Shown: piece by piece, positions 21,605-29,812 of the stretch
Layout of the letters: each line of letters opens with the position of its first letter
Position numbering within the stretch: position 1 is the first letter of the stretch
NCBI GenBank assembly: GCA_964453155.1
Contig: CAYVQU010000035.1
Location: 1-37,490 of the forward strand
Source of the DNA: CAYVQU01 sp964453155
GTDB taxonomy: Bacteria; Chloroflexota; Anaerolineae; Anaerolineales; UBA11858
Length of the DNA: 37,490 nt
Direction of reading: 5' to 3'
Notes under the pieces: model-generated
The model's database searches: none
Told to the model about the DNA's origin: nothing
Seen by the model: the letters and a program-made list of their open reading frames with translations, nothing else
Program-made: the position numbers and the translations under genes

Positions 21605-24118
21605 ATGAAACCATCCATCGAAAAACTCCAAAAATTCTTTAAATTAGAGGCCGATCGCAGTTATGACAATAAAGCTGTGATGGGCGGTCTGGCCAAGATG
21701 CTGGATTCCTGGGTTGCTGATGCCCGGGCCGACGGGTTACCCGAAGGGTTGATCCAAACCGTCAGTGGGCGACTGAAAGATTACGATCGACTCAGCCCAA
21801 ATTCGCGCAAAGATGCTCTCTATGGGCTGTGGAACCGGATTAAGCGGGAAATTGGGGCCTCCGATTTTCCTAAAGCCGACAAACCCAAAGTACCTCCGCC
21901 CTCAAAGGCAGAAGCACCCGCTGCAGTTTCGGAAACAAAAGCTGAACCACCTTCTAAAAAAGTCGCACCAGAATCCAAGGCAGAGGCGCAACCGGTAAAG
22001 ACCCAATCTCCCCCGAAATCGGACCCCGAACCACAACCAGAAGGGCCCACCGCGGCGCTGAACGCGGAAGTCACTGTCCTACCGCGGGTCGGTCCCCGGT
22101 ATGCTAAAACCTTGGATCGCCTCGGTATTCGCACCCTGGCTGATATGATCTATCACTTCCCTCGGCGTTACGACGATTATTCGGAACTCAAGCCCATTAA
22201 CCGGCTGCGCTACGAAGAAGAAGTGACCGTAATCGGCACCATTCAGAGCATCCACACGCGCAATATTCGCAGCGGAAAGTCGAAATTAACCGAAGCTGTG
22301 GTCAGTGACGGCAGCGCGGCGATTCGGGTTTCCTGGTTTAACCAGCCCTGGATCAGCCAACGGCTGAAAAAGGGGATGCAAATTGTACTTTCGGGTAAGG
22401 TGGACCAGTATTTGGGGCGGTTGACCCTCAACAGCCCTGAATGGGAGCCGATGGAACAAAAGCATCTGCACACCAATCGGATCGTCCCCGTTTACCCCCT
22501 GACCGCCCGAATTACCCAACGCTGGCTGCGGAACCTGATGCATAAAGTTGTAATGTACTGGGCCCCGCGGGTTGTCGATCCTCTGCCGCAATCAGTTTTG
22601 GAAGGCGCGGAAATCGTCAATTTGGCAACTGCCTTAGAGCAAGTGCATTTCCCCGATTCTGTTGAGCAACTTAAAGCCGCCCGGCATCGCCTGGCCTTCG
22701 ATGAGATTTTCCTACTGCAATTAGGTGTACTCCAACAGAAAAAAGCCTGGCAAACCCGCACGGCAAAAACATTCACCGTCAGTGATGAGTGGTTGAACGA
22801 ACAACTTGGGCAGCTCCCCTTCCAACTCACTGATGCGCAACAAAAATCCCTGACAGATGCGCGGACTGATCTGGCCTCGGGCCATCCCATGAATCGCCTA
22901 GTTCAGGGTGATGTCGGCTCAGGAAAAACCATCGTCGCAGCCATGGCAACGGCGATGGTTTGCTCAGCGGGTGCCCAAACGGCCATCATGGCCCCCACCA
23001 GCATTTTGGCTGAACAACATTACAAAAATTTTATCTCCGTTTTGGCAGGTGAAGGCGGGTTGTTAACGGCCAATCAGATCCGCTTGATGGTTGGCGCGAC
23101 TTCCGATGCTGAGAAACGCGAGATTCGGGAGGGGTTAGCCGCGGGTGAAATCAAAGTTCTGATCGGCACGCATGCCTTGATCGAAGACCCGGTGGAATTG
23201 GAAAACCTGCAATTGGCCGTGATCGACGAGCAACACCGTTTTGGGGTCCAACAACGGGCTGCGCTGCGAGCCAAAGGGACCAACCCTCACTTGCTGGTCA
23301 TGACAGCCACCCCCATCCCGCGGTCATTAGCGCTAACAGTGTACGGCGACCTAGATCTCTCCGTCATCGATGAAATGCCCCCCGGCCGCCAACCAGTCGA
23401 TACCCATGTTTTATACCCTAAAGAGCGAGAACGGGCTTATCGTCTGATCCACAAAGAATTGGAGGCTGGACATCAGGCCTTTATTATTTATCCGCTGGTG
23501 GAAGAAACTGAGAAAAGTGAAGAAAAAGCCGCCGTCGAAGAACACGAACGCCTGCAGACAGAGATTTTCCCCAAACACAAATTGGGCTTGCTCCACGGTC
23601 GGCTGAAACCCAGCGAAAAAGAAGAAATTATGGCCCGGTTCCGGGATGGCGATTACGACGTTTTGGTCTCGACCTCGGTCGTCGAGGTGGGTGTGGATGT
23701 TCCCAATGCCACAGTAATGCAAATCGAAGGTGCCCATCGGTTTGGGTTGGCCCAATTGCATCAATTCCGCGGCCGCGTTGGACGCGGCCAGGATAAGGCC
23801 TACTGCCTACTCATTCCCCAAACTGCAGCATCGGTCGAAAACGAACGCCTGCAGGCAATGGCAGAGAGCAATGATGGATTTGTGCTGGCCGAAAAAGACT
23901 TGGAGCAGCGCGGCGCGGGTGATTTCTTAGGCACCCGCCAATCTGGTTTCTCGGAATTGCGACTCGCCAGCCTGACCAATGTCAGACTCATCGAAAAAGC
24001 CCGGCGACAAGCCCAGGCAGTATTCGAACGTGATCCCGAATTGTCAGCCCCTGAAAATCAGGGCATGGTCGAATTTATGGACCGCTTCTGGGATGACGGT
24101 CAAGGAGATATCAGCTAA
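21605..24118 (+). CDS. recG: ATP-dependent DNA helicase RecG
   Basis: 837 residues, versus roughly 690 in E. coli. RecG remodels stalled replication forks and Holliday junctions. Residues 1-90 are an extra helical domain, and 92-150 a Pro/Lys/Ala-rich, probably disordered linker. The wedge/OB domain follows (LPRVGPRYAKTLDRLGI, HFPRRYDDY). Helicase motifs are Walker A GDVGSGKT at 435-442, the DEQH box at 541-544, TATPIPRSLALT, and the motif VI region HQFRGRVGRG. The C-terminal helical hook (LEQRGAGDFLGTRQSG) is intact. Its stop overlaps the coaD start by one base (TAATG). Confidence 0.96.
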   Translation: MKPSIEKLQKFFKLEADRSYDNKAVMGGLAKMLDSWVADARADGLPEGLIQTVSGRLKDYDRLSPNSRKDALYGLWNRIKREIGASDFPKADKPKVPPPSKAEAPAAVSETKAEPPSKKVAPESKAEAQPVKTQSPPKSDPEPQPEGPTAALNAEVTVLPRVGPRYAKTLDRLGIRTLADMIYHFPRRYDDYSELKPINRLRYEEEVTVIGTIQSIHTRNIRSGKSKLTEAVVSDGSAAIRVSWFNQPWISQRLKKGMQIVLSGKVDQYLGRLTLNSPEWEPMEQKHLHTNRIVPVYPLTARITQRWLRNLMHKVVMYWAPRVVDPLPQSVLEGAEIVNLATALEQVHFPDSVEQLKAARHRLAFDEIFLLQLGVLQQKKAWQTRTAKTFTVSDEWLNEQLGQLPFQLTDAQQKSLTDARTDLASGHPMNRLVQGDVGSGKTIVAAMATAMVCSAGAQTAIMAPTSILAEQHYKNFISVLAGEGGLLTANQIRLMVGATSDAEKREIREGLAAGEIKVLIGTHALIEDPVELENLQLAVIDEQHRFGVQQRAALRAKGTNPHLLVMTATPIPRSLALTVYGDLDLSVIDEMPPGRQPVDTHVLYPKERERAYRLIHKELEAGHQAFIIYPLVEETEKSEEKAAVEEHERLQTEIFPKHKLGLLHGRLKPSEKEEIMARFRDGDYDVLVSTSVVEVGVDVPNATVMQIEGAHRFGLAQLHQFRGRVGRGQDKAYCLLIPQTAASVENERLQAMAESNDGFVLAEKDLEQRGAGDFLGTRQSGFSELRLASLTNVRLIEKARRQAQAVFERDPELSAPENQGMVEFMDRFWDDGQGDIS

Positions 24119-24642
24119 TGGTCCGCGCCGTTTTCCCTGGAACGTTTGATCCTATTCATTACGGGCATATCGACATCGCCTATCGAGCGGCTCAACTTTT
24201 CGATGAAATCATCGTAGCAGTCTACGATCGGCCCCTAAAATCTTTACTCTTTTCTCCTGAAGAACGGATTCAAATGGCCACCACCGCCCTGGCCGAAAAT
24301 GAAAAAATTAAAGTCATGGGCTATGGTGGTTTAACGGTTCAATTTTGTGAAAGAATAGATGCCCAAGTGATCGTGCGCGGCCTCCGGGTTTTTTCTGATT
24401 TTGAGTATGAATTTCGGATGGCACTCGCCAACCATCGCCTCTCTCCCGATATTGAGGTTGTAGCTTTGATCACTCACGAAGAACACACCTTCCTCTCGAG
24501 CAGTACAGTGCGCGAAATTGCTTCTCTCGGTGGGGATGTTCGCAGCCTGGTCCCCCCAGATGTCGAGACGGCTCTCAAAGACCGGTTTCAAGAATTAGGA
24601 ATCGAACAGGATATTGTGCCGACCTCGTCGCTGCGCGATTAG
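24118..24642 (+). CDS. coaD: Pantetheine-phosphate adenylyltransferase
   Basis: 174 residues. It transfers AMP from ATP to 4'-phosphopantetheine, the penultimate step of coenzyme A synthesis. Motifs are FPGTFDPIHYGHIDIA (T/HxGH nucleotidyltransferase signature), the RGLRVFSDFEYEFRMA segment and the SSSTVREIA loop. The start overlaps the recG stop (TAATG), and AGGAG lies ten bases upstream within recG. The C-terminal 12 residues extend beyond the usual length. Confidence 0.96.
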   Translation: MVRAVFPGTFDPIHYGHIDIAYRAAQLFDEIIVAVYDRPLKSLLFSPEERIQMATTALAENEKIKVMGYGGLTVQFCERIDAQVIVRGLRVFSDFEYEFRMALANHRLSPDIEVVALITHEEHTFLSSSTVREIASLGGDVRSLVPPDVETALKDRFQELGIEQDIVPTSSLRD

Positions 24643-24998
24643 TCTCAATAATCATCTAGCAATAACTTCCCGATACGCTTCTACTTTGTTTTGCAAGAAA
24701 TCCAGCATCCGGAGTAGTGCAGAGCCTGCGAAGCATGTATCGAAGGTGCGGCCGCTACTAAGATGAAGCTTCACAGGAACTTATTCTTGGATGCTTACTG
24801 AGAGATTGGATGAGTCTTACTAACCTAATGGGTTAATAATTTGTAAATACCCAGACGAATTGGACCAATCCGACCTTTCAGACGATTTAGACACCTTTCC
24901 TTGACGATTTAGACACTTCCGTGTAATCTTGGTCTAGGAATTGCAACTTTTTAACCTGAAACCCGAGGCTGAGCTTCAAATCTAGTTGGAGGAATCAT
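24643..24998. other. 356-bp gene-free region
   Basis: No supported gene. A minus-strand reading frame of 40 codons at 24652-24774 has no recognisable product. The region contains two direct repeats at 24881-24916 and a possible promoter (TTGACG at 24901-24906, 17-bp spacer, TAATCT at 24924-24929) for the next gene. Confidence 0.55.
24881..24916 (+). repeat. Two direct repeats GACGATTTAGACAC, period 22
   Basis: Exact 14-base copies at 24881-24894 and 24903-24916. The spacing is two helical turns. The second copy lies across the start of the spacer of the putative promoter. It could be a regulator site or the remnant end of an insertion sequence. Confidence 0.8.
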
Positions 24999-25502
24999 AT
25001 GGACATCCTACATCTCGTAGATCGCTTAGAAGAACTCTTCAACGAGAGTCGCCCGATTCCACTGACCCATAACGTCATTGTGGATGAGGAACGCATTCTA
25101 GATTTGATCGACCAAATGCGAGTGACCATCCCCGATGAGATGAAGAAGGCCCAGGGAGTTTTAACCCAAAAAGAACGGGTGTTGGCTCAAGCTAAAGAAG
25201 AAGCCGCTCGCACGCTGCAGATTGCCCAACAAAAAAGTGAACAGCTGTTACAACAAAGTGCTCTGGTCCAGGCTGCTCAAGTCCATGCCGAAGAAATTAA
25301 ATCAAAAGCGCTCTCAGACGCTGAAAAATCCCGTCGGGATGCCGATAAATATGTCATCGACACCCTAATGCGGATCGAATACGAACTCGAAAAAATGCTC
25401 AACCAGGCCCGCAACGGGATCATGGCCTTACAAAATTTAACACCCCCAGACACACCACCACCGAGTGTCCAAGTAGCAGAACATCTTGAACCAGAAGAGT
25501 AA
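24999..25502 (+). CDS. Coiled-coil protein of the coaD-linked type
   Basis: 167 residues, no TM segment. After an N-terminal DILHLVDRLEELFNES segment comes a long predicted coiled coil (about 50-145) rich in Ala, Gln, Glu and Lys, reminiscent of ATP-synthase b-subunit or DivIVA-type helices, and an acidic Pro-rich tail. I know similar proteins of unknown function lying near coaD and recG in Chloroflexi and Firmicutes. A cytoskeletal or membrane-scaffold role is possible but unproven. GGAGG ribosome binding site; a strong terminator follows. Confidence 0.85.
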   Translation: MDILHLVDRLEELFNESRPIPLTHNVIVDEERILDLIDQMRVTIPDEMKKAQGVLTQKERVLAQAKEEAARTLQIAQQKSEQLLQQSALVQAAQVHAEEIKSKALSDAEKSRRDADKYVIDTLMRIEYELEKMLNQARNGIMALQNLTPPDTPPPSVQVAEHLEPEE

Positions 25503-25506
25503 AATT

Positions 25507-25530
25507 AGCCCCCAAACCGGGGGCTTTTTT
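25507..25530 (+). terminator. Rho-independent terminator
   Basis: AGCCCCC (25507-25513) and GGGGGCT (25519-25525) with a 5-base loop and six T at 25525-25530. Confidence 0.93.
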
Positions 25531-25879
25531 GATCAAGAAACTTCCCAATGAAGTGATTGGCACGAATTTTGAATAAATTTTCGTATTATTCGTTATGTTC
25601 GTAACATAGTGTTTGAAATTCGCTGCAACCGAATCAGCGTTTCAACGTAGAATCTGTGGATGAAGAAAATGCCCGCATTTCAACGCGTTCAGCCGCGTGG
25701 ATAGGGGTATACTTACTGTGTAAAGCCTGGACTTCAAAATAAAATTCAAACAGGATTAAAGTAGATTTCGGAAAGGATTTGAAAGTGAAAAGCTGGTTCA
25801 AACCGAAATCTGCTCAGACGGTGCGGTTAATTTGGCCAATTTTTTTAACAACAAACCGCACTGCACTTAGGAATAGCGG
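25531..25879. other. 349-bp leader region of the sensor/kinase operon
   Basis: No gene. Inverted repeat TATGTT-CGT-AACATA at 25594-25608. A TATACT at 25708-25713 may be a -10 box without a clear -35. A composite hairpin has AGATTTCGG (25763-25771) with CCGAAATCT (25803-25811), enclosing TTTGAA (25778-25783) with TTCAAA (25797-25802). A second hairpin, GTGCGGTT (25821-25828) with AACCGCAC (25854-25861), ends 18 bases before the start codon. Confidence 0.6.
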
Positions 25880-28800
25880 ATGAGCGCCGACTCCCAAAAA
25901 TTCCACGCTGCTCAAAAAGAAGAATTTATGGCTAACCATGAAACCGGTTTATTTAAATTTGGCCGGATTATTTGGATTTTTTTGGCAATCCTAACGCTGG
26001 GTTTATACGCGGCCGCGCTCCCATCCCACTGGCTCGAACTAAGTACCCGCGGCACATCTTTTGACATGAGTCTCGGGGAAATTGGCTTCTCAGTCAATTT
26101 CTACGCGATTTACACCCTGGGCATTCAGGCCATAACCATCTTCATCTTCGCGATCACGGCCCTCGTGATTTTCTTCGCCCGTTCCAATAATCGGATGACA
26201 CTGCTGGTGTCATTTGGGCTGCTCACCATCGGGACCACGGCCTACCCCACCCTCAATATTTTTGCTGAATCTCATCATCAATGGCAGATTCCAGTCACCA
26301 TTATTCAGGCTATTGGCCTCGGTTCGATGCTACTGGTCTTTTATTTGTTCCCGGATGGTCGTTTTGTCCCGAAGTGGACCCGACCATTAGCCGTAATTTG
26401 GATCATCTGGGTGCTGTTTTGGGTCAACTCGCCAACCACGATGACCATCAGCGGGGAAAATTTACCCACATCATTCAAAATGATGTGGTCGATGATCTTT
26501 CGGATCAACCCCGAAAGGATTGCCACTTGGTATAACCAAATCCGCTGGTATAGTTTGGGCACGATCCTGGCGTTTTGGATCGGAAGTGGAATTTTTGCCC
26601 AAATATTTCGTTACAAGCACATCTCCACACCAGAAGAAAAACAGCAATCGAAATGGGTTGTACTTGGATTAAGCGGGGCTGCTATTGGTTACCTGGTGGT
26701 AGTTTTGATTTTTGGGTCTCCGGGTGAAATGCACCCCGGCACGATGGGGGTCCTATTTGCCCTCGCCAGCAACACCCTGATCAGTATTTGCCTGATCCTG
26801 GTGCCGTTGACGATCGGTTCTTCGATTTTACGTTTCAGGTTATGGGATGTCGATTTTCTCATCAACCAGACTCTGGTCTACAGTGCTCTGACGTTGTTTG
26901 TTAGTCTATTTTATGTCGCGGATGTATTTATTTTGCAGGCAATATTTCGAGCCGTCACCGGACGGACCTCGGATGTCGCCATTGTCGTCACCACTTTATT
27001 AATCGCGCTGTTATTCCAACCCCTCCGCCTGCGGATGCAGAATTTCGTCGACAAGATGTTTTTCCGCGAAAAAGTTGATTTCCGCCAGGCGTTTACCGAT
27101 TTTTCTATGGAAATTCGGACCATCATTGAACTTCCGGAACTCTTGAAAGTTCTGATGGAGCGCGTCACCAGCCTGTTACACGTCCAACATGGTGCCGTGT
27201 ACCTTTATTCCGCTGAGAAGAAATTCAAACTGGCGGAATCCCTCGATCTAGATCCAAAAGATGCCGCCCAACTACCGCTCGACGCCAATGCTTTGCAACA
27301 GTTACAAACCAGTACGGCCGTCTTAACCGCCGGCCACCCAATTTTCAAAATACTAGTCCCCCTCATGGCCCCCCGGGCTGCGGATAATCCTTTCATTGGC
27401 ATCCTGGCGCTTGGGCCGCGGCTCAGTGGTCAAAGTTATGGCCGCGAAGATCGGGCATTACTCTACACCCTCACCGATCAGGCTGGAACTGCCATCCATG
27501 TGGCCCAATTAATCCAAGATAAACAAGCTGAAATCCTGCGCCGAGAAGAAGCTGAACGCAGCCTCGAACTTTACCACAACTCGCCAGCCGGGCAGGCTGA
27601 AACGATTGCGACCATCATCCGAGACCATCCCAAGTTTGCATTAGGTGGGATGTATCAGATTGCCCAGAACGCCGGGAGTGACCCCCAAATTGCCAGTGTG
27701 CTTGACAATTTACCCCAGGCTTTTGAACGGCTGAGAGAAGACCAACTGGCTGACCTGGCCCGCGCCATCGACTATATCTTTAGCAGCCAGTGGACACCGG
27801 CCCTGCTGCTGGTGGGTTTACGGCGGATCACCACCATTCTTGAAGAACGGCACGCGGATTTCATCAACGGGGCTCAGGTTCTCCGCATGTATCGCTTATT
27901 CTTGCGGGCATTGGAAGCCAACTCGATTCATCAGATCATTGAATTAGGCGAAGACCCCGATTGGGATTGTGTTTTAGAAGAAACGACTCCCCCCAAAATC
28001 CCTGAAAAGATTCTAACCAAATTTCCCCCCGAATTACTCCCCCATACGCCTGATGGCACCCCCACGGGCAGCTACGCCGTCACAGCCATTCCGCCCCTGA
28101 TTGAAGGCCTGAGGGCCTTCCAACGCGTCGACACTTCTCGCGATCAACTGGCCTATCTCGCTGCCTCGGTGGAACGCCTGCGCCACATCGAACACAAAGC
28201 CCGCACCAGCCCCAGTTCGCCCGAACGCCCTATCGTGATGCAAATCAGTGAAAGTTGGCTAGCTGTGGTCACCAGCGCGATGACCGAACTCCAAACCCGA
28301 GCCCAGATCGCCTGCCAACTATTGACCCGCAACACCTGGCGTAACGATATTATTACCATCGTCCTGGCGGTTTGCAATGAAGGGCGCGGCGCAGCCCTAA
28401 ACGTGCAGGTCACATTAACACCGGCAGAAGAATACACCTTGATCAACGCCTCTCAGACCATCCCCCGGCTCGCTCCTGGAGAGGAGGCCCAGGTCCAACT
28501 TCGCCTGCGGCCGCGGCTTGATCAGGGCATCGACCAACTGCGAGCCAGGTTCGTGATCCGCTATACGGATCCACGCGGCCCCGACCAGATCGAAAATTTC
28601 GCCGATGTCGTCCATCTGCTGACCACCGGCGGCGAATTCCAGTACATTTCCAACCCTTACGTGGTCGGCACTCCTCTACAAATGGGTTCGCCCCTCTTCT
28701 TTGGCCGCGCCGATGACATTCAGTACATCACCGAAAATTTGGCGGCCCTGCACCGCAACAATTTAGTTTTGGTCGGACAACGCCGCACCGGGAAAACATC

Positions 28801-29812
28801 CCTCCTCAAACAACTCCCTGCCCATTTAGGTGATGAATACATCCCGATTTATTTAGACGGCCAGTCTTTGGGTTTGGACCCTGGCTTGCAAAACTTCTTC
28901 CTTAACATTGCGACCGAAATCACTTTTGGTTTAGAGGATCTCGGCTTCGCAGTGGACTACCCTGAACCCGAAGAATTTGCCGATAGTCCGGCGACAATTT
29001 TCGAGAAGGGCTTCCTCCAACAAGTCCGGGCTGTGATTGGTGACCGCCACCTGCTGATCCTCCTCGATGAGTTTGAAGAACTCGAAGCGGCTATCCAGCG
29101 CGGCAACCTCGATGCGTCCATCTTTAGCTTCCTGCGCCATATCATCCAACATACCGATAATCTGAGTGTCATCTTCTGCGGGACCCATCGCATCGAAGAG
29201 TTAGCCGCCGATTACTGGAGTATTTTGTTCAACATCAGTTTGTACCGTTCGGTTGGCTTCCTAGAAAAGGAGGAGGCTTTCCACCTGATCCAAGAGCCGG
29301 TGAAGCCCTACAATATGCAATACGACGATCTGGCTCTCGACAAAATTTGGCGGATCACTGCCGGGCATCCCTATTTCATGCAACTGCTGTGTCACAGCCT
29401 GGTCAACTGGCACAATAAATCCGAGCGTAATTACGTCACCATTTCGGATGTGAACGCCGCGGTTGATGAGATTTTGGCCTCCGGCGAAGCCCACTTCGTC
29501 TATCTTTGGACCGAAGCCACGCCCATCGACCGGTTAGTGCTGACCACCATGAGCCGCATGATCCCCCTGACCGGGCATGTCAGCGTCTTACAAATCCACG
29601 ATTATCTCGATGAACGTGGGGTAACCGTAGAGAGAAAGGCCATCCACGAATCGTTACATCGCTTAACCTTGCGTGAAGTCCTGGTCTCCCACGAGGATTT
29701 AGAAGGCGGCATCGATGAGGTCTATCATTGGCAGTTGGGCCTCCTTGGTATGTGGGTCGAAAAATATAAATCCATGAGTAGAGTCATGGATGAGGTCACG
29801 GAAAACGAATAA
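25880..29812 (+). CDS. Membrane sensor with GAF, Ig-like and STAND-type ATPase domains
   Basis: 1310 residues. About ten TM segments occupy residues 30-385. Their end (RFRLWDVDFLINQTLVYSAL, then PLRLRMQNFVDKMFF) resembles sensor regions I associate with Chloroflexi histidine kinases. A GAF domain lies at about 405-550 and a helical region at about 560-810. An Ig/CARDB-like beta domain is at about 815-905. A P-loop ATPase of the AAA_16/STAND kind has Walker A GQRRTGKTS at 966-974 and Walker B LLILLDEFEE with D1063-E1064. A winged-helix-like C-terminus follows. No histidine kinase, cyclase or GGDEF output is present. The gene abuts the ATPase-kinase gene with no gap. A nucleotide-driven switch controlled by a membrane or ligand signal is inferred. 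Confidence 0.85.
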   Translation: MSADSQKFHAAQKEEFMANHETGLFKFGRIIWIFLAILTLGLYAAALPSHWLELSTRGTSFDMSLGEIGFSVNFYAIYTLGIQAITIFIFAITALVIFFARSNNRMTLLVSFGLLTIGTTAYPTLNIFAESHHQWQIPVTIIQAIGLGSMLLVFYLFPDGRFVPKWTRPLAVIWIIWVLFWVNSPTTMTISGENLPTSFKMMWSMIFRINPERIATWYNQIRWYSLGTILAFWIGSGIFAQIFRYKHISTPEEKQQSKWVVLGLSGAAIGYLVVVLIFGSPGEMHPGTMGVLFALASNTLISICLILVPLTIGSSILRFRLWDVDFLINQTLVYSALTLFVSLFYVADVFILQAIFRAVTGRTSDVAIVVTTLLIALLFQPLRLRMQNFVDKMFFREKVDFRQAFTDFSMEIRTIIELPELLKVLMERVTSLLHVQHGAVYLYSAEKKFKLAESLDLDPKDAAQLPLDANALQQLQTSTAVLTAGHPIFKILVPLMAPRAADNPFIGILALGPRLSGQSYGREDRALLYTLTDQAGTAIHVAQLIQDKQAEILRREEAERSLELYHNSPAGQAETIATIIRDHPKFALGGMYQIAQNAGSDPQIASVLDNLPQAFERLREDQLADLARAIDYIFSSQWTPALLLVGLRRITTILEERHADFINGAQVLRMYRLFLRALEANSIHQIIELGEDPDWDCVLEETTPPKIPEKILTKFPPELLPHTPDGTPTGSYAVTAIPPLIEGLRAFQRVDTSRDQLAYLAASVERLRHIEHKARTSPSSPERPIVMQISESWLAVVTSAMTELQTRAQIACQLLTRNTWRNDIITIVLAVCNEGRGAALNVQVTLTPAEEYTLINASQTIPRLAPGEEAQVQLRLRPRLDQGIDQLRARFVIRYTDPRGPDQIENFADVVHLLTTGGEFQYISNPYVVGTPLQMGSPLFFGRADDIQYITENLAALHRNNLVLVGQRRTGKTSLLKQLPAHLGDEYIPIYLDGQSLGLDPGLQNFFLNIATEITFGLEDLGFAVDYPEPEEFADSPATIFEKGFLQQVRAVIGDRHLLILLDEFEELEAAIQRGNLDASIFSFLRHIIQHTDNLSVIFCGTHRIEELAADYWSILFNISLYRSVGFLEKEEAFHLIQEPVKPYNMQYDDLALDKIWRITAGHPYFMQLLCHSLVNWHNKSERNYVTISDVNAAVDEILASGEAHFVYLWTEATPIDRLVLTTMSRMIPLTGHVSVLQIHDYLDERGVTVERKAIHESLHRLTLREVLVSHEDLEGGIDEVYHWQLGLLGMWVEKYKSMSRVMDEVTENE

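Noticed and set aside
24652..24774. Minus-strand 40-codon frame between coaD and the coiled-coil gene
   Set aside because: GTG start without ribosome binding site, no recognisable sequence, and a stop directly upstream; it may be a decayed fragment but nothing proves it.
24881..24916. CRISPR array
   Set aside because: Only two 14-base copies with an 8-base gap; far too short for repeats and spacers, and no cas genes nearby.
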